From: Pseudomonas putida W15Oct28
Lineage (GTDB): Bacteria; Pseudomonadota; Gammaproteobacteria; Pseudomonadales; Pseudomonadaceae
Assembly (NCBI RefSeq): GCF_000708715.2
Contig: NZ_JENB01000016.1
Span: forward strand, 1-64,000
Length of the DNA: 64,000 nt
Reading direction: 5' to 3'
A program made the translations under genes and the position numbers. This document shows positions 17,727 through 26,693 of the stretch, piece after piece (the first letter of the stretch is position 1; each line of letters starts with the position of its first letter). Below the pieces are notes generated by a model, which was given only the letters and a program-made list of their open reading frames with translations, did not search any database and had not been told where the DNA came from.

Positions 17727-18197
17727 ATGGCAAGGTCTGCCCGCACTACCGAAACCGCTTCCATGCCCGCTGCTGCTGCGGATGGGGTGCTTGAAGACTT
17801 GATCGGTTACGCCCTGCGCCGCGCCCAATTGAAGCTGTTTCAGAACCTTATTGGCCGGCTTTCGGCACACGACCTGCGCCCGGCGCAGTTCTCGGCGCTG
17901 GCAGTGATCGAGCAGAACCCTGGGCTGATGCAGGCGGACCTGGCGCGGGCACTGGCGATCGAGCCACCCCAGGTGGTGCCGCTGCTGAACAAGCTGGAAG
18001 AACGCGCCCTGGCCGTGCGCGTGCGGTGCAAGCCGGACAAGCGCTCTTACGGGATCTTCTTGAGCAAGGCGGGAGAAGCGCTGCTCAAGGAGCTGAAGCA
18101 GATCGCCAGGGACAGCGACCGCGAGGCGACCTCGGCGCTGGATGATGAGGAGCGGGATCAGTTGTTGCGGTTGTTGACCAAGATCTATAAGGAGTGA
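17727..18197 (+). CDS. hcnR: MarR-family regulator of hydroxycinnamate catabolism
   Basis: The 156-residue MarR protein has the winged helix in the segment LRPAQFSALAVIEQNPGLMQ, then DLARALAIEPPQVVPLLNKL and a wing around AVRVRCKPDKRSYGIFLS. Family members repress degradation genes until a CoA thioester or aromatic acid binds. Its position divergent from ech matches HcnR/FerR-type regulators that respond to hydroxycinnamoyl-CoA. It is transcribed away from ech from a shared 199-base gap holding a palindrome over the ech -35 box. The effector is inferred from known homologues. Confidence 0.85.
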   Translation: MARSARTTETASMPAAAADGVLEDLIGYALRRAQLKLFQNLIGRLSAHDLRPAQFSALAVIEQNPGLMQADLARALAIEPPQVVPLLNKLEERALAVRVRCKPDKRSYGIFLSKAGEALLKELKQIARDSDREATSALDDEERDQLLRLLTKIYKE

Positions 18198-18472
18198 GGC
18201 GGCCGTTGCGACCCGCAGTCACCACCTTCACAATACGCAACATGCATTTTTTAAATTTTAAACAACGCAATAAATTCCAATCAATAATATTAGCTTAGAC
18301 AAAAAAAGTATTTTAAAACCATTTTTCATAGAGATATGTTCTCACCAGACCGACCCCTGACTGGTGGAGGCAAAGGAACCTAATACCTCCTTCAGCCTCA
18401 GGTCACCTCACCCGGCTCCGGTATCCAGGTATCCGAAATCCCATTCGATGCTGGTTACCTGGAAGCTGCAGC
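18198..18472. other. AT-rich intergenic region, no gene seen
   Basis: Bases 18240-18330 are strikingly AT-rich (runs of t and a around tttttaaattttaaacaacg) compared with the surroundings and probably hold the promoter of the TonB receptor. No tandem repeat, tRNA or clear terminator is visible. The short open frame across it has no ribosome site. Confidence 0.5.
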
Positions 18473-20632
18473 ATGAAGCCTTTGCCCTACCCTGTTCGCC
18501 ATCACCTGTCCGCCGCCGTTGCATTCGCCCTCTTCACGCCCACGGCCTTTGCCGAGCCTGCCGAAACGCCAGGCAACAAGTTGCCGACGGTTACCGTCAC
18601 GGCGGAGCACCGTGAAGAAAACCTGCAAAAAACCCCGCTGGCGATCAGTGCCTTCGACGAGCGCACCCTGCAGGATGCGCAGATCAACAACGTGCGCGAC
18701 CTGTCCGGGCGGGTGCCCAACCTCACCCTGAACCGCCAGTCCATTTCCTACAGCGCACAAACCTACGGCATACGCGGCATTGGCGAGACCGACCCGATCC
18801 AGGAAGCTGCCGTTGCGGTGTACGCCGACGACTTGTACATCCCGCGGGCGATTTCCTCGATGCTGGACTTCAACGATGTTGAGCGCGTCGAGGTACTGCG
18901 TGGCCCGCAAGGCACCTTGTACGGGCGCAACAGTGCAGCCGGCGCGATACGGGTGATCACCCGCGACCCGACCCAGCAGGCCCGCGCCTTCGTCGAGCTG
19001 GGTGCCGGCAACTACAACGCACAGAACGGCCGCCTGCTGGTCAGCGGGCCACTGGTGGACAACACCCTGTTCGGCAGCTTCTCGGCGATCCGCCTGACCC
19101 GCGACGGCACTGTGTACAACCGCACTCGTGACAAAGACGTCAACAACATCGACATCCAGTCCTACCGCGGCAAGCTGCGCCTGGCCCCGCAGGATTCGCC
19201 CTGGGACGTGCAACTGACCCTGGCCGGCACTTTCGACCGCGGCGATACCACCAGCTATACGCCCTTCAACCCGGCCAACGGCCATTTCGACAAGTTCAAG
19301 ACCTACAGCAGCCTCGACCCGAAGAACAAACTGGACCAGGGCAGCGCGGTGCTGCGTGCGATCTACAACATCGATGACCACCTGAATTTCAAGTCGGTCA
19401 CGGCCTGGTCGGAATTCGACCAGCCGGTGGACTACGACAACTCCGGCCAGGCCAACAGCGGCACCGCGTCGCCGATCCAGAACAACCTGATCACCTACAA
19501 GCAGCGCTACGCCACCCAGGAGTTCCAGCTCAACGGCGAATACGACAGGTTCAGCTACACCCTCGGTGTGTACCTGTACAAGGAACGCTTCCGCGCCGAG
19601 CGCGACAGCCTGACCTTTTCGGTGGCGCAAAACCGGGTCAATGCCAGCGGCCAATACAGCACCACCGATACCGAAAGCTACGCGTTGTACGGTCAGAGCA
19701 ATTACAAGCTGACCCCTCGCCTGTCACTCACCACCGGCCTGCGCTACACCCACGAGCACAAGAACTTCGATTACACCAACTACGCCATCACCACCGACCG
19801 GGCAATCACCGGCACCAACTTCGCTGCCGAAACCAGCGATTCCTGGGCATCCCTCAGCCCCAAGATTGGCCTGGAGTACGCCTGGAGCGACAACCTGGTG
19901 CAGTACGGCTATGTGGCCAAAGGCTTCAAGGCCGGCGGCTTCGACAACCGCGCGCCAACCCGCGCCGCTGCCGAGCAGGGCTTTGACCCGGAAAACGTCA
20001 CCACCTATGAGGTGGGCTTCAAGGGCGACTTTGCCGATGGCCGCCTGCGCAGCAACATCGCCTTCTTCTACAACGACTACGACGACCTGCAGACCAATGC
20101 CTGGGACCCGGCCATCAGCGCCAACCTGCGCACCAACGTCGGCAGTGCCCACACCTACGGCGTGGAGCTGGAAAACACCGTGCTGCTGGCCCGCGACCTG
20201 CGCCTGACCGCCAACCTGGGCTACCTGAAAAGCCAGTACGACGACTTCCAGAACGCCAGTGGCCCGGGCGTGAGCGCCGACGGCAAGAAAATGATCTTTG
20301 CGCCGGAATGGAACGCCAGCCTTGGCCTGAACTGGACAGTGCCCGTCAACCTGCCGGGTGAGCTGGTGGCCAACACCGACTACCAGTACCAGACCCACTC
20401 CTACGCCAACCCGCTTAACGCCGACATCTACGAAGTACCTGCCCAGGGCTTCTGGAATGCCAGCACCAGCTATGCCAGCGCAGACGGCCACTGGACCACC
20501 ACCTTGTCGGTGAAGAACCTGCTCGACCGCGCCTACCCGCAAAGCATTGCCTACTCGGCCGCCAGCCGCACCGCCTACTACTCGGTCAACGACCCACGCA
20601 CCGTGCTGCTGAGCGTGCGCTACGAGCTGTAG
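18473..20632 (+). CDS. TonB-dependent outer-membrane receptor
   Basis: The 719-residue product has a signal peptide (1-27, TPTAFA-EP) and a TonB box region LPTVTVTAEHREENLQKTP. The plug domain includes VEVLRGPQGTLYGRNSAAGAI, and beta-barrel strands end in RTVLLSVRYEL. The wording of the plug places it among the iron-siderophore/small-molecule receptors often annotated as pesticin-receptor-like. It is followed after 46 bases by a Tat-exported flavin amine oxidase, an exported Rid protein and another TonB receptor, all in one direction. It may therefore bring in the substrate for that periplasmic oxidase rather than a siderophore. No Fur box is obvious upstream. Confidence 0.9.
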   Translation: MKPLPYPVRHHLSAAVAFALFTPTAFAEPAETPGNKLPTVTVTAEHREENLQKTPLAISAFDERTLQDAQINNVRDLSGRVPNLTLNRQSISYSAQTYGIRGIGETDPIQEAAVAVYADDLYIPRAISSMLDFNDVERVEVLRGPQGTLYGRNSAAGAIRVITRDPTQQARAFVELGAGNYNAQNGRLLVSGPLVDNTLFGSFSAIRLTRDGTVYNRTRDKDVNNIDIQSYRGKLRLAPQDSPWDVQLTLAGTFDRGDTTSYTPFNPANGHFDKFKTYSSLDPKNKLDQGSAVLRAIYNIDDHLNFKSVTAWSEFDQPVDYDNSGQANSGTASPIQNNLITYKQRYATQEFQLNGEYDRFSYTLGVYLYKERFRAERDSLTFSVAQNRVNASGQYSTTDTESYALYGQSNYKLTPRLSLTTGLRYTHEHKNFDYTNYAITTDRAITGTNFAAETSDSWASLSPKIGLEYAWSDNLVQYGYVAKGFKAGGFDNRAPTRAAAEQGFDPENVTTYEVGFKGDFADGRLRSNIAFFYNDYDDLQTNAWDPAISANLRTNVGSAHTYGVELENTVLLARDLRLTANLGYLKSQYDDFQNASGPGVSADGKKMIFAPEWNASLGLNWTVPVNLPGELVANTDYQYQTHSYANPLNADIYEVPAQGFWNASTSYASADGHWTTTLSVKNLLDRAYPQSIAYSAASRTAYYSVNDPRTVLLSVRYEL

Positions 20633-20678
20633 CGCCGCCCTGAACGGACTCACTTTCCACTTGCAAGGAGAACACACC

Positions 20679-22259
20679 ATGGGCTTGACCCGTAGAGACC
20701 TTATTGCCCACCTGATGGCCGCCGGCAGCTACGGCGCCGCGCTTGGCAGCCTGTCCGCGCTGGGCCTGTTGCCCACCGCGGCCACGGCCAGCACCTTCCA
20801 GCCGCTGGGGCTGCCGGCCACGTCCGGCAACGGCAAGCGCGTGTTGGTGGTGGGGGCTGGCATCAGCGGCCTGGTGGCGGCCTATGAGCTTGGCAAAGCC
20901 GGTTTTGATGTGCGCGTGCTGGAAGCCCGCGAACGAATCGGCGGGCGCGCCTGGACGCTGCGCAACGGCGACGAGGTACTGCACAATGACGGCAGCCGCC
21001 AACAGGTGCGTTTCGACAACGGCCACTATTTCAATGCCGGCCCCGCACGCCTGCCCAGCCACCACCTGACCATCCTCGGCTACTGCCGCGAGCTGGGCGT
21101 GCCGCTGGAAGTGCTGGTCAACAGCAGCCGCAACGCCCTCGCCCAACCCGACCTTACGCAGCCACCGTTGCTGCTGCGCCAGGCGGTCAATGACACCCGT
21201 GGGCACCTCAGCGAACTGCTGTCGCGCAGCATCAGCGGCAAAGCGCTGGACAAGCAACTGGACACCGGCGACCAGAAGGCCTTGCTGGACTTTCTCAAGG
21301 TGTACGGCGACCTCGACGAGCAGCGCCATTACAAGGGTTCGGTCCGCGCCGGCTACACCCGCTTCGCCGGGGCGGGCGACCAGACCCCGATCCAGCGCCA
21401 GCCCGTGGCACTCAAGCAACTGCTCAACCCTAACCTGATGCTGCCGCTGGTGTTCGACGAGATCCCGGAGTTTTCCGCCACAATGTTCCAGCCAGTCGGC
21501 GGCATGGACCAGATTGCCAAAGCCCTGTACGCCAAGGTGCAGAACAAGGTGCAGCTGCATGCCGAAGTGCAGGCGATCCGCACTGGGGACAACGCCAGCC
21601 AGGTCACCTGGCGTGACCGACGCAGCGGCAAGACTCAGGTAGAAACGGCCGACTACGCCATCGTCACCATTCCCCTGCCACTGCTGGCCCGGGTCGACCA
21701 CAACTTTGGCAAGACCACACAGGCGGCCATCGCCCAGGCCAAGCCGGACCTGGCCAACAAGGTGGCGTGGCAGGCACCGCGCTTCTGGGAAAGCGAGTTC
21801 CAGATCTACGGCGGGCTCTCCTACATCAACCACGAAGCGCGGCTGCTGTGGTACCCCAGCGACCACCTGAACAGTGCCCAGGGCATCCTGGTGGGCACCT
21901 ACAACACCGGCGAAGTGGCGCGCACATTTGCCACGCGCTCGACAGAGCAGCAACTGGCGTCGTCGCGCCAGGCCGTGGAGTCGCTGCACCCGGGCCATGC
22001 CGGCAAGTTGCAGCGCGGGGTGGCGGTGAACTGGTCGAAGGTGCCGTTCAGCGAGAGCCCGTGGATTGTCCACGACGTGCTGGCCGAGCCCGGCTACTCC
22101 CACCTCAACCAGCCCCAGGGCCGCACCTGGCTGGCCAGCGATGCACTGGCGCATGGCGGGGTGGGCATCTGGCAGAACAGTGCTGCGGACTCGGCCCGCC
22201 ATGTGGTCGGGCAGATCGCCCGGCACGCCCTGCAACAGCAACGCGGCGTCGCCGCCTGA
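20679..22259 (+). CDS. Tat-exported flavin amine oxidase / L-amino-acid oxidase-like
   Basis: The 526-residue flavoprotein begins with a twin-arginine signal (TRRDLIAHLMAAG, then a hydrophobic Ala/Gly/Leu stretch to about residue 38), so it should be exported folded with FAD. The dinucleotide motif RVLVVGAGISGLVAAYELGK and the following VRVLEARERIGGRAW are diagnostic of the monoamine/L-amino-acid oxidase family. The C-terminal part includes LASDALAHGGVGIWQNSAADS, the usual FAD-contacting end. ATG at 20679 is preceded by AAGGAG at ideal spacing. Products would be an imine or keto acid, ammonia and hydrogen peroxide in the periplasm. The substrate is unknown. Confidence 0.85.
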   Translation: MGLTRRDLIAHLMAAGSYGAALGSLSALGLLPTAATASTFQPLGLPATSGNGKRVLVVGAGISGLVAAYELGKAGFDVRVLEARERIGGRAWTLRNGDEVLHNDGSRQQVRFDNGHYFNAGPARLPSHHLTILGYCRELGVPLEVLVNSSRNALAQPDLTQPPLLLRQAVNDTRGHLSELLSRSISGKALDKQLDTGDQKALLDFLKVYGDLDEQRHYKGSVRAGYTRFAGAGDQTPIQRQPVALKQLLNPNLMLPLVFDEIPEFSATMFQPVGGMDQIAKALYAKVQNKVQLHAEVQAIRTGDNASQVTWRDRRSGKTQVETADYAIVTIPLPLLARVDHNFGKTTQAAIAQAKPDLANKVAWQAPRFWESEFQIYGGLSYINHEARLLWYPSDHLNSAQGILVGTYNTGEVARTFATRSTEQQLASSRQAVESLHPGHAGKLQRGVAVNWSKVPFSESPWIVHDVLAEPGYSHLNQPQGRTWLASDALAHGGVGIWQNSAADSARHVVGQIARHALQQQRGVAA

Positions 22260-22275
22260 ACAAGGAAGCCTTCTG

Positions 22276-22773
22276 ATGAACAATACTGCCCTGCTGCTTG
22301 GAGCCTTCATGTCACTGTCCGCACTTACCGCCCAGGCCGACACCATCAAGCGTGTCGACCCGCCAGGCTCGAAGTTCCCCATTTCGCAATTGGTCACCGT
22401 GCCGGCCGGGACCTCGCTGACCTTCGTCAGCGGCACCTTGCCCGACGTCGCCGACCCCAAGGCACCACCGCAGACCATTGCCGCCTATGGCAACACCGAA
22501 ACCCAGACCCGCTCGGTGCTGAAAAAGATCCAGGCCGCCCTGCAAAGCCAGGGCCTGGGGCTGGGTGACGTGGTACAGCTGAGGGTGTTTCTGGTAGGCG
22601 ACCCGGCCACCGAAGGCAAGCTGGATTTTGCCGGGCTGCAAGCCGCCTACACCGAATTTTTCGCCACCGCCGAGCAACCGAAAAAGCCAACCCGCACCGC
22701 CTTGCAGGTGGTGGCCCTGCCCCTGCCGGGCGCCCTTGTCGAGATCGAAGCGGTCGCTGCAAAAGCGCCCTGA
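22276..22773 (+). CDS. Exported Rid-family (YjgF/YER057c) protein lacking the catalytic Arg
   Basis: The 165-residue product has a Sec signal peptide (1-21, ALTAQA-DT) and one Rid domain (SGTLPDVADP, TRSVLKKIQAALQSQGLGLG, VVQLRVFLVGD, RTALQVVALPLPGALVEIEA). RidA enzymes hydrolyse reactive enamines and imines from amino-acid metabolism. The position matching the substrate-binding Arg105 of E. coli RidA (motif VARLP) reads VVALP here, with Ala147 in place of Arg. Export and the position directly after the amine oxidase suggest it handles or senses the imine product. It may not have classical RidA deaminase activity. ATG at 22276 follows AAGGAAG. Confidence 0.85.
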   Translation: MNNTALLLGAFMSLSALTAQADTIKRVDPPGSKFPISQLVTVPAGTSLTFVSGTLPDVADPKAPPQTIAAYGNTETQTRSVLKKIQAALQSQGLGLGDVVQLRVFLVGDPATEGKLDFAGLQAAYTEFFATAEQPKKPTRTALQVVALPLPGALVEIEAVAAKAP

Positions 22774-22872
22774 TACGCCGTTAACTCATTTCCCCTATTG
22801 CTTGCCTGCCGGGCCCACCCGGCGGGCGGCCCCTGTGCACCCGCTGTTCGACAGCGCTCATGGAGAGCGAAC

Positions 22873-25317
22873 ATGCTTCACGCCTTGAAACTGCCCAGCC
22901 CGCGCCTGCAACCCGCACTGCTGACCATGGCCCTTGGCACCACCGGCCTGGCCGCGCCGGATGCATTTGCCGAAAGCACTGCCCAGGCCACCGCCCCGTC
23001 ACAGCTGGGTACCGTGATCGTCACCGGCAACCGCGGCTCGGAAAAACGCACGGTCACCACCAGCCCGGTGCCGATCGATGTGATCAGCGCCAAGCAACTG
23101 CAGCAAACCGGCAAGCCCGGCCTGATGGAAGCCCTCAGCGCCAGCGTGCCGTCCTTCACCCTGCCGGAGAAGACCGGCTGGGACGCCAGCGGCATGGCCC
23201 GTGCGCCCAGCCTGCGCGGGCTGAACGCGGCCCAGGTGCTGGTGCTGGTAAACGGCAAGCGCCGCCATACCAGCGCCACCCTGAACATCAGCGGCATCCA
23301 GGCGGGCGCAGCGCCCACCGACCTTGACCTGATCCCCATCAGCCTCATCGACCACGTCGAAGTGCTGCGCGATGGCGCAGCCGCCCAGTACGGCTCCGAC
23401 GCCATTGCCGGGGTGATCAACGTGATCCTCAAGGCCGACGCTTCCGGCACCTCGGTAACCAACGCAGGCCAGGGTTACGACGGCAAGAAGCAGACCGTGC
23501 AGCAAGGCTTGAACAAGGGCTTCGAGATCGGCGACAGCGGCATTGTGCAACTGGCCCTGGATGCGCGCAGCCAGAACGATGACAACAAGGCCAGTGCCAA
23601 CGGCTACAGCTATGCCGAAGCCTTCGACAAGGCCGGCAAGTCAACCTACGGCGGCTACGGCACGCCGAAGATCAACCTGCTGACCCTGGGCTACAACGCC
23701 GAGCTGCCGCTAAGCGACGACCTGACCCTGTATTCCTTCACCACCTATTCGCACCGCAAGGCGGAGCAGGGCCAGAACTTCCGCCTGCCGACCATCACCA
23801 ACACCATCACCACCGGCCCCAACGGCTACCCCGGTGGCTACACGCCCACCTGGTACATCGAGGAAGATGATGTGCAGGGGGCCTTCGGCGCCAAGGGCAA
23901 TGCCGGGGAATGGGCCTGGGACCTGTCCAGCACCTACGGTCGCAACGAGGCACTGCAGGGCACCACGCACAACCAGAACGCCTCGCTGGGCGAGGCCACG
24001 CCCAACCATTTTGAATCGGGCACCTGGATTGCCACACAGCTGACCAGCAACCTGGACCTGCAGCGCAGCTTCGACATCGGCCTGGACAAGCCGCTTGACC
24101 TGTCCTGGGGCCTGGAACACCGACGTGATACCTATCAAGTGCGCGATGGTGACTGGGCCTCATGGGCCAACGGCGGCTACTGTCGTGCGCCCGGCGACTG
24201 CGCGGCATCCGGTGCACAGGTCACCAACGGCATCTCGCCGGACGAAGCCACCAGCACCAGCCGCAACAGCGTGGCCAGCTACATCGACGTTGGCTTCAAC
24301 CCGCTGCCACAGTGGTACCTGGGCAGCGCGCTGCGCTACGAACACTACAACCGCGGAGTGGGCGCCACCCGCAGCGGCAAGCTGACCACCCGCTACGACT
24401 TCACCCCCGAGCTGGCCGTGCGCGCCACGGTAAGCAACGGCTTTCGCGCACCGTCGCTGGCAAACAGCCTGTTCAGCGCCCGCTCGACAACCTACGGCGT
24501 GGTCAATGGCGTGTACCAGTCGATCAACTACGGCGTACTGCCGGTGGACTCGGCGGCAGCCAAGGCATTGGGCGCCACCGCACTCAAGCCCGAGCGCTCG
24601 ACCAACTACAGCCTGGGCCTGACCTACCAGCCTGCCCCGCAGCTGTCGTTTACCGCAGATGCCTACGTGATCAACGTACGTGACCGCATCACCCTCACCG
24701 GCACCCTGCTGGGCGACGAAGTGACCCAGGCGCTGCTGGACAACGGCATCGACTCCACCTCTGGCGGGCGCTATTTCACCAACGGCGCCAACACCCGCAC
24801 CAAGGGCCTGGACCTGGTCGGCAATTTCGACCAGAACCTTGGCAACTGGGGGCAGCTGAAATGGACGGCCGCCTTCAACTGGAACCAGACGCAGATCCTG
24901 AGCTACAAGGAAAACGTCACTATCCAGGGCACGGACTACAGCCTGATGAACCGAGAGGCGCGCAACTTCCTCACTGAAGTGCAGCCGCACACCAAGTTGA
25001 TTCTGGGCGCCAACTGGCAACGTGACCGCTGGACCAGCAACCTCACCCTGACCCGCTACGGGTCCTGGCGCGAAGTGAACTCGGCGACCGACCGCAGCCT
25101 GGACCGTGAGTACAAGGCGCGCTGGATCACCGACATCGACGTGGGGTATCAGCTGACCAAAGACCTCAACCTGGCCGTGGGGGCGCAGAACCTGTTTGAT
25201 GTTTACCCTGAGCGGCAGAACCCCAGCAGCAAGACCATGACCAAGGGGTATGGTGCCTATTCGCCTTATGGTTTTACCGGGGGTTACTACTTCACCCGGC
25301 TGACGTACAACTTCTGA
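22873..25317 (+). CDS. TonB-dependent outer-membrane receptor, second of the pair
   Basis: The 814-residue product starts at ATG 22873 after GGAGAGCG, with a signal peptide ending near residue 32 (APDAFA-ES). It has a TonB-box-like LGTVIVTGNRGSEKR. The plug carries LRGLNAAQVLVLVNGKRRH, then DHVEVLRDGAAAQYGSDAIA. Barrel strands run to the C-terminal GGYYFTRLTYNF with a terminal Phe. It belongs to the larger TonB receptors with LVLVNGKRRHTSA-type plugs, often found for organic substrates rather than ferric siderophores. It closes the receptor-oxidase-Rid-receptor row, 99 bases after the Rid gene. Confidence 0.9.
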   Translation: MLHALKLPSPRLQPALLTMALGTTGLAAPDAFAESTAQATAPSQLGTVIVTGNRGSEKRTVTTSPVPIDVISAKQLQQTGKPGLMEALSASVPSFTLPEKTGWDASGMARAPSLRGLNAAQVLVLVNGKRRHTSATLNISGIQAGAAPTDLDLIPISLIDHVEVLRDGAAAQYGSDAIAGVINVILKADASGTSVTNAGQGYDGKKQTVQQGLNKGFEIGDSGIVQLALDARSQNDDNKASANGYSYAEAFDKAGKSTYGGYGTPKINLLTLGYNAELPLSDDLTLYSFTTYSHRKAEQGQNFRLPTITNTITTGPNGYPGGYTPTWYIEEDDVQGAFGAKGNAGEWAWDLSSTYGRNEALQGTTHNQNASLGEATPNHFESGTWIATQLTSNLDLQRSFDIGLDKPLDLSWGLEHRRDTYQVRDGDWASWANGGYCRAPGDCAASGAQVTNGISPDEATSTSRNSVASYIDVGFNPLPQWYLGSALRYEHYNRGVGATRSGKLTTRYDFTPELAVRATVSNGFRAPSLANSLFSARSTTYGVVNGVYQSINYGVLPVDSAAAKALGATALKPERSTNYSLGLTYQPAPQLSFTADAYVINVRDRITLTGTLLGDEVTQALLDNGIDSTSGGRYFTNGANTRTKGLDLVGNFDQNLGNWGQLKWTAAFNWNQTQILSYKENVTIQGTDYSLMNREARNFLTEVQPHTKLILGANWQRDRWTSNLTLTRYGSWREVNSATDRSLDREYKARWITDIDVGYQLTKDLNLAVGAQNLFDVYPERQNPSSKTMTKGYGAYSPYGFTGGYYFTRLTYNF

Positions 25318-25413
25318 TGTGCACTGGTGGCGTATTGGGGCTTAGGCATGCGCCGCTTTACCCTGTGGGAGCAACTGTCTAGCATTTCACTCAGGCTACC
25401 GCATCACACGGTA

Positions 25414-25498
25414 GGAGCAGCCTTGTGCTGCGAAGAGGCCATTGCTGTCGAAGATGATCTTTAGCTCTACCGGCCTCTTCGCAGCACAAGGCTGCTCC
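25414..25498. repeat. REP-like perfect inverted repeat
   Basis: The 27-base arm at 25414-25440 (ggagcagccttgtgctgcga and on to 25440) is repeated exactly in inverse orientation at 25472-25498, with a 31-base loop. It differs from the gtgggagcgggc REP type elsewhere in the window. It could act as a bidirectional transcription barrier between the TonB receptor and the dehydrogenase. Confidence 0.85.
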
Positions 25499-25575
25499 TG
25501 CAGGTCCTGTGCTTGCCTTGGAGTCGACGCCGGCCAAGCGGGAGCGGGATTCATTCGAGACATGAGGCGCACTTT

Positions 25576-26346
25576 ATGAGCCTGATCCCCGGGTTATCTG
25601 ACAAAGCCTGCGTATTGGTATGTGGTGCGAGCCGAGGTATCGGCCTGGCACTGTGTACGGCGTTGCTGGCCCGCGATGATGTAAGCCGGGTCTGGGCTGT
25701 GTCGCGGCACGCCAGCAACGCTGACGGGTTGCTTGCCCTTGCCCGGGCACATGGCGAACGCGTGGTACTGCTGGATTGCGATGCGCGCGACGAGCTGGCG
25801 CTGACCGCGCTTGCAAGCGAGGTGGGCCTTGCCTGCCCGCACCTTCACCTGGTTATCAGCACACTCGGCATCCTCCACCAGGAGGGCAGCAAACCCGAGA
25901 AGTCGTTGGCCCAACTGGACCTCTCCAGCCTACAGGCCAGCTTCGTCACCAATGCATTCGCGCCGATCCTGTTGCTCAAGCATCTGTTGCCACTGCTGCG
26001 CAATCAGCCCGCCACTTTTGCCGCGCTGTCGGCCAGGGTCGGTTCGATCAGCGACAACCGACTGGGTGGCTGGTACAGCTATCGCGCGAGCAAGGCGGCG
26101 CTGAACCAGTTGCTGCACACGGCAAGCATCGAACTGAAACGCCTGAACCCGGCCGCCACGGTGCTGGCGTTGCATCCGGGGACTACCGATACCGAGCTGT
26201 CGCGGCCGTTTCAAGGGAACGTGCCGGAGGGGAAGCTGTTTGAACCGGCGTTTGCGGCACAGTGTGTGATGGAGCAGGTGGGGCGGCTTGGGCCGTCGGA
26301 GAGTGGCAGTTTTTGGGGGTGGGACGGCCAGCGAATCGAATGGTAA
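25576..26346 (+). CDS. Short-chain dehydrogenase/reductase, CsgA/C-factor-like
   Basis: The 256-residue NAD(P)-binding protein has the Rossmann motif GASRGIG near residue 17 and the catalytic Tyr and Lys in YSYRASKAALNQLL. The sequence HLVISTLGILH stands where the NAG motif usually is. The late segment LHPGTTDTELSRPFQ resembles the C-factor/CsgA group. ATG at 25576 is chosen although the frame is open further upstream. It has no obvious pathway partner: it stands between a REP hairpin and the start of the WYL/DUF262 block, and may be the last core gene before that block. The substrate is unknown. Confidence 0.85.
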   Translation: MSLIPGLSDKACVLVCGASRGIGLALCTALLARDDVSRVWAVSRHASNADGLLALARAHGERVVLLDCDARDELALTALASEVGLACPHLHLVISTLGILHQEGSKPEKSLAQLDLSSLQASFVTNAFAPILLLKHLLPLLRNQPATFAALSARVGSISDNRLGGWYSYRASKAALNQLLHTASIELKRLNPAATVLALHPGTTDTELSRPFQGNVPEGKLFEPAFAAQCVMEQVGRLGPSESGSFWGWDGQRIEW

Positions 26347-26426
26347 GCCAGTAAGTCATGGTCCCCTGCGACACAGGTTGTCGCCCTCTTGGCAAAAGCT
26401 ATTGCTACCCAGCCAGAGGAAAGAAC

Positions 26427-26534
26427 ATGAAAGACCTGTTTGCAGTCATCGGCTTTGCCGTGGTGGTAAGGAAAGGATACGAGTGGTACCGCGAGTACGT
26501 TGAGCTCAAGCGCAAAAATGAGCAGCGACAGTGA
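26427..26534 (+). CDS. 35-aa small peptide at the head of the WYL/DUF262 block
   Basis: A short frame reads MKDLFAVIGFAVVVRKGYEW and continues with a charged, Tyr/Glu/Lys/Arg-rich tail. ATG at 26427 has GAGGAA seven bases upstream. The N-terminal 14 residues are hydrophobic and the rest is polar and basic, as in small membrane-associated peptides. It lies 159 bases before the WYL regulator in the same direction. Too short for family assignment. The good ribosome site and lack of competing frames support it. Confidence 0.45.
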   Translation: MKDLFAVIGFAVVVRKGYEWYREYVELKRKNEQRQ

Positions 26535-26628
26535 GCCTGCCGAGCCTGGGCAATACCAATGGCTATAGAAATTGACGCCAAAAAGCGCCATTAAACCGCC
26601 ATCAACACTAGCATATCGCCACCATTCA

Positions 26629-26662
26629 CCGGTACGATTCGCCCAGCCAAAAGTCGTACCGG
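26629..26662. promoter_or_regulatory. Inverted repeat, candidate WYL-regulator operator
   Basis: CCGGTACGA (26629-26637) and TCGTACCGG (26654-26662) are exact reverse complements with a 16-base spacer, 32 bases before the WYL regulator start. Position and symmetry fit autoregulation by a dimeric repressor. It is not followed by a T-run, so it is unlikely to be an intrinsic terminator. Confidence 0.55.
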
Positions 26663-26693
26663 CCCCCCGGTGATCCAGAACAAGGTTGTTTTC

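Noticed and set aside
20586..22478. Leftward 630-codon frame
   Set aside because: It is antisense to the flavin oxidase, which has a Tat signal and FAD motif. There is no ribosome site or domain in the antisense product.
25414..25498. Perfect inverted repeat as insertion-sequence ends
   Set aside because: Only 31 bases separate the arms, too little for any gene. A REP-like hairpin explains it.
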